Below are positions 25,409-31,387 of a stretch of DNA of 49,855 bases, one piece after another. This DNA is from Fulvivirga sediminis. Its GTDB lineage: Bacteria > Bacteroidota > Bacteroidia > Cytophagales > Cyclobacteriaceae. Each line of letters starts with the position of its first letter. Position 1 is the stretch's first letter. The stretch covers positions 1-49,855 of the forward strand of contig NZ_JAESIY010000019.1 of NCBI RefSeq assembly GCF_016757215.1, in the 5' to 3' direction. The notes under the pieces are model-generated. The model had not been told where the DNA came from. It saw only the letters and a program-made list of their open reading frames with translations, and did no database searches. A program made the translations under genes and the position numbers.

Positions 25409-25602
25409 TAACTAATCAACCTAAACCTGATTCATTCATTTCAATTGGCATGCCACTAATTTTTAGGCCTAATTACCGCGTTTGAAGAGGTTCCTAATTA
25501 ATTTAATTCCAGAAAAGAGAATATTCTTTCATTAATTGGAAGAATTAAAACAAGACAATGTACCGCTCACTCGAACTATCCTTAATTTCAAACAGTATAA
25601 AC

Positions 25603-25679
25603 AAAAAAAGTCGCCCTTTACCAGAGAGCGACTTTTGTTGCTGTATAGTACAGTAACCAACTTTAACTGTACAGCTTTT
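25603..25679 (-). ncRNA. Small RNA cassette, copy 2
   Basis: Near-duplicate of copy 1 within a 271-nt tandem repeat. CAATTG at 25713-25718, 18 nt, TAGGTTGA at 25687-25694. Helix I GCTGTACAG/CTATACAGC, loop with GTTGGTT. Terminator helix AGTCGCTC/GGGCGACT, loop TCTGGTAAA, then T7. Body differences from copy 1 lie mostly outside the helices. Confidence 0.75.
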
Positions 25680-25873
25680 TAACTAATCAACCTAAACCTG
25701 ATTCATTCATTTCAATTGGCATGCCACTAATTTTTAGGCCTAATTACCGCGTTTGAAGAGGTTCCTAATTAATTTCATTCCAGAAAAGAGAATATTCTTT
25801 CATTATTTGGAAGAATTAAAACAAGACAATGTACCGTTCACTCGAACTACCCTTAATTTCGAACAGTATCAAC

Positions 25874-25941
25874 AAAAAAAGTCGCTCTTTACCAGAGAGC
25901 GACTTGGACTGTATGGCCAAACCAACCACAAACCATACAGC
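25874..25941 (-). ncRNA. Small RNA cassette, copy 3
   Basis: CAATTG at 25975-25980, 18 nt, TAGGTTGA at 25949-25956. Helix I CTGTATGG/CCATACAG (8 bp perfect) with loop containing GGTTGGTTT. Terminator helix AGTCGCTC/GAGCGACT, loop TCTGGTAAA, T7. Compared with copies 1-2, the seventh pair of helix I is G-C instead of A-U, and the terminator has U-A instead of U-G, so pairing is kept. Confidence 0.75.
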
Positions 25942-26127
25942 ATTTTAATCAACCTAAACCTGATAAGCTTAAGTCAATTGATATGCCATCGCTCAAATGC
26001 CTTTAATTTCAGTGAAAAAGGGATTTAATAATAAAAGAGCGTCCACAAAAAGGAATTTAGTTTTGTTAAATGGAAAGTTGACTTTAACTAAAAAAACTGG
26101 GAAGCCATAGCACAATCTAAATGACAT

Positions 26128-26195
26128 AAAAAAAGTCGCTCTTTACCAGAGAGCGACTTGGACTGTATGGCCAAACCAACCACAAACCATACAGC
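26128..26195 (-). ncRNA. Small RNA cassette, copy 4
   Basis: Same helices as copy 3, with promoter block CAATTG at 26229-26234, 18 nt, TAGGTTGA at 26203-26210. Similarity to copy 3 extends about 30 nt upstream of CAATTG (GAAATTAAAGGCATTT). Sequence between cassettes is otherwise unrelated. Confidence 0.75.
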
Positions 26196-26503
26196 ACTTT
26201 AATCAACCTAAACCTGATAAGCCTAAGTCAATTGATATGCCATTGCTTAAATGCCTTTAATTTCAATAAAAAAGGGGATTTTATGATTTATAGTTTTCTG
26301 TGAGTTGGAAAATAATCTAAACTCTGGACTTAAAAGCCCCTCACACCCAGCAGCTCGTAATCTATATAGTTTTAATATTGATTTTTTCATATTGCTTCAA
26401 TTATACATATTCCTAATTCCGACTTAGGGAGATTATGAATACTACAGTAAGAAAATCTAAGAACAGTACCACTCCCTACTTTAACTTCCAGAATTTTAAG
26501 CAT

Positions 26504-26572
26504 AAAAAAAGCCGCCCTTTACCAGAGGGCGGCCATGACTGTATCGTTAAACCAACTCTAAACAATACAGCC
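26504..26572 (-). ncRNA. Small RNA cassette, copy 5 (closest to rtcB)
   Basis: The most diverged copy. CAATTG at 26606-26611, 18 nt, TAGGTTGA at 26580-26587. Helix I CTGTATTGTT/AACGATACAG (10 bp, one G-U), loop with GTTGGTT. Terminator GCCGCCC/GGGCGGC, loop TCTGGTAAA, T7. Here the terminator helix carries C-G pairs where other copies have U-A or U-G, keeping the fold while changing the sequence. Confidence 0.75.
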
Positions 26573-26705
26573 CTATTAATCAACCTAAACCTATTAAGTT
26601 TAAATCAATTGATGTGCCATTTCTATTTTTCGTCAATTTGATCAAAAAGAGGCTTTTATTATTCAATAAATTCCCAAAAAAGGAAAATTATTCCTTTAAA
26701 GAAAA

Positions 26706-28130
26706 TCATGAGTCCACTTTTGCAAACCTTTCGTCTCCACACATCCTCACCACTTTAGGCGTGAAGGTCCCCACTACCTCTACCAAATCCTGCTGAGCGG
26801 CCATCACCTGATGGATATCTTTATATACCATCGGAGCTTCATCTACACCCGAACCGATTACATGAACACCCGCATGCTCCAGGTGACTTTTCACCTCATC
26901 TCTGGTAATCATCTCTTTGGCCTTTCTTCTAGACATAACCCTGCCTGCCCCGTGAGATGCAGAATTGATAGCAGCATGCTCTCCTTTTCCTCTCACAATA
27001 AAACCGGGAGAAGTCATAGATCCGGGTATGATTCCCATCACTCCTTTACCCGCAGGAGTAGCTCCTTTACGGTGAACAATAATCTCATTACCTTCAGCAT
27101 CTTGCTCTTTCCAAGCGAAGTTATGATGGTTTTCAATCATAGCTAGCGGTTGCTCACCTAGCGAAATGGCCATTCTCTCATGGATTTGATGATGACATGC
27201 AGAAGCATAATCACCTGCCAGATTCATTGCCAGCCAGTACTCTTGCCCATCTTCAGTATCAAGATCTAACCAAGCCAAATGTTTAGCTTCAGCCGGCAGT
27301 CTACATTTATCCATGGCCAACTTAGTGTAATGCCTGGCGATATTAGCTCCCAAACCCCTTGAACCCGAGTGAGACAACACCGCCAAATATTTACCTCTCG
27401 GCAAACCATATTCATTTTCAGCATCTACAATCTCAGCCACACCAAACTCTACAAAGTGATTACCTCCACCACTAGTTCCTATCTGCGCATAAGCCCTGTC
27501 CTTTAAAGACTTAAGGATATTGATTTCTCCAAATTCCGCTCTATCGAGCACATCATGTCCTTTGGGCCTTTTAAAAACAGCATTCCCAAATTTGCTATTA
27601 TCATTCAATAGCTTTTTATAATAACTCAGGCTCTCATACTCAAATACAGCTGGCATATCATATAAGGTCATACACATTCTACACCCGATATCTACCCCTA
27701 CACCATAAGGAATCACAGCATTTTTAGTAGCCAGCACCCCGCCAATAGGTAAACCATATCCCTGATGAGCATCAGCCATCAATGCTCCTGAGTGAGTTAC
27801 CGGAAGCTTCATGGCTATTTCCATTTGGTTTACCGCACCAGGCTCAATCCCTTCAGCACCATAAGTATTATAAGGTATCCTTTTGGTATTTAACTGCTCT
27901 ACTGTTTCTGCCTCCTCTTTTATAATCAAACATTTAGCGATTGATCCTAACTGATCATGCTTAAGGTAAAGTGCCGGATTTTGAACTACTTTCTCTAAAA
28001 GCTCCAGCTTAAATTTTTTGCTTTTACCTTTATATCCGGCCTCCATTGCTTTTTGGGCTTCACCTATGGCTCTTCCTTCCGGATAGCCAATTTGCTTCAG
28101 TTCTTTCCCTGTCAACTTTGTCGTTGCCAT
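26706..28130 (-). CDS. rtcB: RtcB family RNA ligase (3'-phosphate/5'-OH)
   Basis: 474 residues from ATG 28130 (MATTKLTGKELK); an alternative ATG lies 6 nt upstream. All RtcB motifs are present: ADAHQGYGLPIGGV, GVGVDIGCRMCM (Mn-binding Cys), GTSGGGNHFVEFG, LSHSGSRGLGA, ENHHNFAW, VHRKGATPAG, IPGSMTSPGFIVRG and SASHGAGRVMSRR, with the guanylated His. It joins RNA 2',3'-cyclic phosphate or 3'-phosphate ends to 5'-OH ends using GTP and Mn(II), as in tRNA splicing or repair. The start overlaps the end of the TPR gene by about 19 nt, so translation is coupled. No RtcA, archease or RtcR gene is nearby. Five small-RNA cassettes follow downstream in the same orientation. Confidence 0.93.
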   Translation of the reverse strand: MATTKLTGKELKQIGYPEGRAIGEAQKAMEAGYKGKSKKFKLELLEKVVQNPALYLKHDQLGSIAKCLIIKEEAETVEQLNTKRIPYNTYGAEGIEPGAVNQMEIAMKLPVTHSGALMADAHQGYGLPIGGVLATKNAVIPYGVGVDIGCRMCMTLYDMPAVFEYESLSYYKKLLNDNSKFGNAVFKRPKGHDVLDRAEFGEINILKSLKDRAYAQIGTSGGGNHFVEFGVAEIVDAENEYGLPRGKYLAVLSHSGSRGLGANIARHYTKLAMDKCRLPAEAKHLAWLDLDTEDGQEYWLAMNLAGDYASACHHQIHERMAISLGEQPLAMIENHHNFAWKEQDAEGNEIIVHRKGATPAGKGVMGIIPGSMTSPGFIVRGKGEHAAINSASHGAGRVMSRRKAKEMITRDEVKSHLEHAGVHVIGSGVDEAPMVYKDIHQVMAAQQDLVEVVGTFTPKVVRMCGDERFAKVDS

Positions 28131-28633
28131 TTCCAATTATTTTTAAATTTCTTAATTCTTGTTCTTTTAATATCTTGCTTTAACTCCTTGGTAGTATGAT
28201 TATCTACCGAACTCATTAAAGCTTTACGATAATAGCCTATCGCTTTTCTGTATTCACATTGCGTTTCTGCTATTTTACCTAACACGCTATAAACGTAATC
28301 CTTGTCTATTTCTTCACATTTCTCTGCTTTTAGCATGAGCTGGGTTAATGGCTGATATTTACGCTTTGCCCAGTATAAGTCAGCTAGGTTTTCATAAGCT
28401 TCTACATAAGAAGCATCGAAATAAATGGCCAACTGATAGTGTCGCTCTGCCATAGCCTCATTCACCTGATAGTAGTGATACATCCACCCCATAGTATAGT
28501 GTAACTTAGGGTATCCCGGCTCATCCGTTAACCCACTCATTAGCAGCTTATGAGCCAGATGGTAATCACCTTCATAAATAGCATCTTCTGCAAATGGTAT
28601 TAAATCTTCAATATATTGATCATAAATGTTCAT
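28112..28633 (-). CDS. TPR protein coupled to rtcB and slipin
   Basis: 173 residues, cytoplasmic (no signal peptide). At least four TPR-like helical hairpins: YHLAHKLLMSGLTDEPGYPKLHYTMGWMYHYY, AERHYQLAIYFDASYVEAYENLADLYWAKRK, YVYSVLGKIAETQCEYRKAIGYYRKAL, then a basic tail (KELKQDIKRTRIKKFKNNWKWQRQ) that could touch RNA. It lies 56 nt after the slipin gene and its stop codon is inside the rtcB start region. It is probably an adaptor for RtcB or for the slipin oligomer (inference). Confidence 0.75.
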   Translation of the reverse strand: MNIYDQYIEDLIPFAEDAIYEGDYHLAHKLLMSGLTDEPGYPKLHYTMGWMYHYYQVNEAMAERHYQLAIYFDASYVEAYENLADLYWAKRKYQPLTQLMLKAEKCEEIDKDYVYSVLGKIAETQCEYRKAIGYYRKALMSSVDNHTTKELKQDIKRTRIKKFKNNWKWQRQS

Positions 28634-28689
28634 AATTTCAGAAAATTAAGAGGCCGTATCGTGTTTAATATTAAAATACAGGCCTCATA

Positions 28690-29796
28690 TTATTTAGCAG
28701 GAGTAAAAATGCTTCTCAATTGATCAATCACCTGGCCGTTTCCTGCCACAGTAATCTCTCCGATTTTATCCGCAATTTTTTCTACATACTCCATTTCCTT
28801 TAGCTTATACAACATTTCGTTGTCTTCCATCAACTTAGCTGTGTTGAGCAAACTCCTGGTAGAAGCTGTTTCTTCCCTACGGGTTATCACATTAGCCTGA
28901 GCTTGCTTTTGCGCTACCAGCACCTGATTCATAATACTCTTTACATCACCAGGCAGTATCACATCTTTCACTCCAGCATCGTTGATTTTCACACCTAAAG
29001 CCACCACTTTTTCTTTAAGAGCATTCTTCACATAATCACCTATCTCCTCCTTTTTCTCTAGCAGTTCATCTAAAGAAAAAGTGCCGACATACTCTCTAAG
29101 AGCCAGTTGGACCATGGCGTACAGTTGCCTTTCGTAATCTTTATTGTCAATTACAGCTTTTTGAATATCCACTACCTTATACTGAATCATAAAATTGATT
29201 CTCAAAGCAGCCTTATCACTGGTTAGGATCTCCTGCCCAGTAATCTCCAACTGTACCTGCCTTAAGTCTACCTTTGAAACTGTTACGTTTTGGGCATTTT
29301 TCCAGAAGTAATATTCTCCGGGTCCTAGAATCTTCTCCTTTTTGTTATCAATAAAAAGTACACCTTTTTCAAAGGATTCCACTTTGCACACCCTCACAAA
29401 AGGAACGAGCTCTCGCCTATTTACCACCAACATATTTATGTCTTCGGTAATATCTACTTTGCTCAAATCCATGGTTTTAAATTCCCAATCGGTTACTCCT
29501 TTCCAGTAAGCATATCGCCCCGGAGTAAGTACACTGTTGAGGTTTCCATTGGTATATTGCAATACAATTTGATCATCCTTCACATCCACCACTTCTAGTA
29601 AGGACTTTAACTCATCATCTCTCAACAGGATATTCAAATCTATTGGCCACGGAAAGGACTTACTTCTATCATATCGGACCAATCTATCTAATGGACTGAC
29701 CCAATGCTTTCCTTCGGTAATTACTCTTTTGTAATCGCCATTCCGGAATACTAATCCCACCACACCGGGATTGATCTTTATTCTAAACATGATCAT
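28690..29796 (-). CDS. Slipin / Band-7 (SPFH) family protein without membrane anchor
   Basis: 368 residues (ATG 29796 or 29790). The C-terminal two thirds are a Band-7 domain: VSKVDLRQVQLEITGQEILTSDKAALRINFMIQYKVVD, ALREYVGTFSLDELLEKKEEI, VKINDAGVKDVILPGDVKSIMNQVLVAQKQAQA, then a coiled segment with RREETASTRSLLNTAKLMEDNEMLYKLKE. The N-terminal 140 residues hold two small repeats of the type GLVFRNGDYKRVITEGKHW and VLQYTNGNLNSVLTPGRYAYW. Normal slipins start with a membrane hairpin; none is visible here. The protein probably forms a soluble ring or scaffold. It starts the slipin-TPR-rtcB operon. Confidence 0.85.
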   Translation of the reverse strand: MIMFRIKINPGVVGLVFRNGDYKRVITEGKHWVSPLDRLVRYDRSKSFPWPIDLNILLRDDELKSLLEVVDVKDDQIVLQYTNGNLNSVLTPGRYAYWKGVTDWEFKTMDLSKVDITEDINMLVVNRRELVPFVRVCKVESFEKGVLFIDNKKEKILGPGEYYFWKNAQNVTVSKVDLRQVQLEITGQEILTSDKAALRINFMIQYKVVDIQKAVIDNKDYERQLYAMVQLALREYVGTFSLDELLEKKEEIGDYVKNALKEKVVALGVKINDAGVKDVILPGDVKSIMNQVLVAQKQAQANVITRREETASTRSLLNTAKLMEDNEMLYKLKEMEYVEKIADKIGEITVAGNGQVIDQLRSIFTPAK

Positions 29797-30204
29797 TTCT
29801 TTTTTAAGTCAAAACTTCATTTATCATCATTGGTCCAATAATTTTCGGTTAAAGAAAATGTCAAAAGCTTACCATAAGCCAATGCGGATTTATGATTAAG
29901 CACAGCATTTCAAATGACTCTTTATTTTTAGCTCCCCCAAACCATCTACACTTCGAGCGCCTCATTGCTACCACACCGCGTTCACATATTTATGTATCCG
30001 GGTAATGCAGTTTTACACTTTAGCATTCTAAATGCACCTAGCTCTTCAGAACTTCATTACTAAAGAAGCATTTGAAAATGAACCATGCGATATCCTCATT
30101 CATCAGGGCCTTAGCCTATTTTTTTGAGTAAACCTCAAAGAGATTCACAAAGGCGGCCTTTGATCATTTTCAATGGTGTCAAATTTTAAAGAGTTTGACT
30201 TACT
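29797..30204 (-). other. Leader between tRNA-like array and slipin, with many hairpins
   Basis: About 410 nt without a gene. On the minus strand several short perfect hairpins follow one another: CAAAGG-CCG-CCTTTG (near 30150), TTTGAG-GTTTA-CTCAAA (near 30130), GCATT-TAG-AATGC (near 30030). A GGTAGC-like and GGGGGAGC-containing stretch (29930-30000) looks tRNA-like but no full arm set can be drawn. No T-rich terminator separates it from the slipin gene, so it may be a 5' leader. Confidence 0.5.
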
Positions 30205-30277
30205 CTCCAATCTGGATTTTGAGCCCAAATTAAAACCAAGTTAAAAGCTTGGTGCTCTACCACTGAGCGACATACCC
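30205..30277 (-). other. tRNA-Lys-like element D (TTT), no acceptor pairing
   Basis: The minus strand has a perfect D-arm GCTC-AGTGGTA-GAGC and a perfect anticodon arm CCAAG-CTTTTAA-CTTGG (anticodon TTT, Lys). The T-arm is altered (TTGGG-CTCAAAA-TCCAG, loop lacking the TTC motif), and the first 7 nt (GGGTATG) do not pair with the 3' end. It is either a tRNA-Lys pseudogene or a tRNA mimic. Confidence 0.6.
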
Positions 30278-30285
30278 TCATCTAG

Positions 30286-30357
30286 GATATAATAACAGGA
30301 ATCGAACCCGCTACATGCAACCTGCTGTCCTAACCGCTGAACTACAATGACTATATC
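30286..30357 (-). other. tRNA-like element C, lacks an anticodon arm
   Basis: 72 nt. 5' GATATAG pairs with 3' TTATATC (7 bp, one G-U). D-arm GTTC-AGCGGTTA-GGAC and T-arm GCGGG-TTCGATT-CCTGT are recognisable, with the normal TTCGATT loop. Between D-stem and T-stem are only 15 nt (including GCAGGTTGCATG), too few for an anticodon arm plus variable loop. It cannot decode as a normal tRNA. Confidence 0.55.
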
Positions 30358-30524
30358 GTCAAAGGAAGGAGTCGAACCTTCGTACACAGAGTGATGAAGA
30401 AACAGAAACTCACAATAAGCAGTATATTCCGAAGAATACTGTGGTGTCATACAGAAACACTCACCTTAGTCTTATTGCAGCCACTTTCCTCGTGCTCTTA
30501 CCATTAGGTAAAAGATTTTAAATG
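30349..30524 (-). other. tRNA-like element B, T-arm with large folded insert
   Basis: The minus strand holds hairpin CTTTTACC-TAAT-GGTAAGAG (8 bp); helix CAATAAG/CTTATTG enclosing GGTG/CACC and the UUCG-capped hairpin CAGTATTC-TTCG-GAATATACTG; then a perfect T-arm GAAGG-TTCGACT-CCTTC. A 5' acceptor partner for the following CTTTGAC is not found. The many intact helices argue against simple decay. Confidence 0.5.
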
Positions 30525-30596
30525 TTGCCAAAAAAGGACTCGAACCTCTACTGTCAGAACCAAACTCTGATGTCCTACCCATTAGACCATTCGGCA
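30525..30596 (-). tRNA. tRNA-Gln (TTG)
   Basis: 72 nt. Acceptor TGCCGAA pairs with TTTGGCA (one G-U). Short D-arm GTC-TAATGGGTAG-GAC as in Bacteroidota tRNA-Gln. Anticodon arm TCAGA-GTTTGGT-TCTGA (anticodon TTG). T-arm AGAGG-TTCGAGT-CCTTT. Discriminator A; no encoded CCA. Only 5 nt separate it from tRNA-Tyr. Confidence 0.85.
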
Positions 30597-30601
30597 ATTT
30601 G

Positions 30602-30683
30602 TGGGAGCAGCAGGATTCGAACCTACTCAGCCGAAGCACCTGATTTACAGTCAGGCCCAACTCTCCAACTTTGGCGTGCTCCC
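30602..30683 (-). tRNA. tRNA-Tyr (GTA)
   Basis: 82 nt. Acceptor GGGAGCA/TGCTCCC perfect; D-stem CCAA/TTGG; anticodon arm CCTGA-CTGTAAA-TCAGG (GTA). Long variable region (TGCTTCGGCTGA), as expected for bacterial tRNA-Tyr; T-arm GTAGG-TTCGAAT-CCTGC. Discriminator A. It lies between element A and tRNA-Gln, with 5-nt gaps. Confidence 0.9.
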
Positions 30684-30688
30684 AAATC

Positions 30689-30815
30689 AGGTAAACCGCT
30701 ATTCCAAAGGAGCTTTTTCAAACATCACAGCACAAACGGAGTACTGCTTGTGGTCTTTAACCACTCTCCTATGTTTTTGAGGAGACACCAGTTTTGCCTC
30801 TCCCCTGGTTTACCT
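30689..30815 (-). ncRNA. Folded RNA element A at the head of the tRNA array
   Basis: The arms AGGTAAACC (minus 30815-30807) and GGTTTACCT (minus 30697-30689) close a domain of about 127 nt. Inside: GGGGAGA/TCTCCTC hairpin (7 bp, one G-U), GGAG/CTCC enclosing GTGGT-TAAAG-ACCAC, and AGCA/TGCT. Parts (GGAGAGTGGTTAAAG) recall the 5' half of a tRNA-Ser. It is spaced 5 nt from tRNA-Tyr, like the neighbouring tRNAs, so it is probably co-transcribed and processed. Confidence 0.5.
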
Positions 30816-30854
30816 ACAGGATAGATTTATCATCCTTTTATTTTCATTAGGGCA

Positions 30855-30887
30855 TAAAAAAACCCCGACCTATTCAGGACGGGGTTT
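30855..30887 (-). terminator. Terminator upstream of the tRNA array
   Basis: Minus strand AAACCCCG-T-CCT-GAAT-AGG-T-CGGGGTTT followed by TTTTATG. The stem has 8 + 3 bp. It isolates the tRNA array from minus-strand transcription arriving from the right. Confidence 0.8.
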
Positions 30888-31387
30888 AATGATCTTCTCA
30901 AAAGAATATCACCTATTCCATATCCTGAAATTTATATTTTCATCATTCCAACTTTGATCAGCACGGTAATCTGAAAAAGACACACCTCTCCCCTTAAGCA
31001 AAACATCAAAACCAAATAATATTCTGTTTTCAATCATAAGCTGAAATATTTATCGCATAAAAAAACCCAGACTTTATAGGCCCGGGTTTTAATTTATATC
31101 TATAATAAATTAATATCTACCGAACCTACACCTGCATAAATCTATGCATAACCCATATTTTGTGGGCTCCATGCGATTGATATGTTGTGTGTATATTCTC
31201 ATTTCTTTTTCGTTTACGAATGCAAGTATCGTAAAAGGATTTCAGAAAACAAAATAATATTTTGTTTTCTGAAATCCACAGAATCTCGAATCAGTTTAAT
31301 CTTAGAACTAAAATCAGCCATTTAATCGTATTAAAGGCAATTTCATTTCAATAATTAGACTTAATTCAAATATTAAATACCTTAATA
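30888..31387. other. Intergenic region right of the tRNA array
   Basis: Apart from the terminator/small-RNA candidate at 31058-31128, the 500 nt contain no coding frame or tRNA that I can support. Confidence 0.4.
31058..31128 (-). ncRNA. Possible sixth, diverged small-RNA cassette
   Basis: On the minus strand, GCAGGTGTAGGTTCG (compare TCAGGTTTAGGTTGA in the five cassettes) is followed by a short stem AATTTAT/ATAAATT and a terminator AAAACCCGG-GCCTATAAAGT-CTGGGTTTT with T run. The plan is the same, but the 18-nt-spaced CAATTG is missing, and the loops differ. It may simply be a terminator after the hydrolase gene. Confidence 0.35.

Larger units (their letters stand above)
25332..25873. repeat. 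Direct tandem repeat of 271 nt (two units)
   Basis: 25332-25602 and 25603-25873 are highly similar head-to-tail units, each holding one small-RNA cassette and the same spacer (GAGGTTCCTAATTAATTT, GAGAATATTCTTTCATTA). The two differ at scattered positions, so the duplication is recent but not brand new. Confidence 0.85.

Noticed and set aside
25332-26611. CRISPR-like array (repeated units with spacers)
   Set aside because: Units are 250-330 nt apart, only the RNA and promoter parts are conserved, and spacers of copies 1-2 are the same. No cas genes. Hairpin plus T-run points to small RNAs.
25416-26620. Conserved 6-codon micro-ORFs (MAYQLT, MAHQLI, VACQLK) overlapping CAATTG in all copies
   Set aside because: A start and a stop codon do occur in phase, with three different stop codons, which was tempting. 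The fixed 18-nt spacing and invariant -7-like block are better explained as a promoter. No good ribosome binding site is seen.
25753-26641. Small plus-strand reading frames (91 and 68 codons) within the repeat region
   Set aside because: They run antisense through the small-RNA cassettes and have no coding conservation between copies. Chance frames.
22256-28130. Sigma-54 control of rtcB suggested by the nearby rpoN gene
   Set aside because: No RtcR-like activator and no TGGCAC-N5-TTGC promoter was seen before slipin or rtcB. rpoN is separated by asnS and belongs to another transcript.
30241-30824. Reading frames of 60-100 codons on both strands in the tRNA array
   Set aside because: They run through tRNA and tRNA-like sequence and show no protein features.
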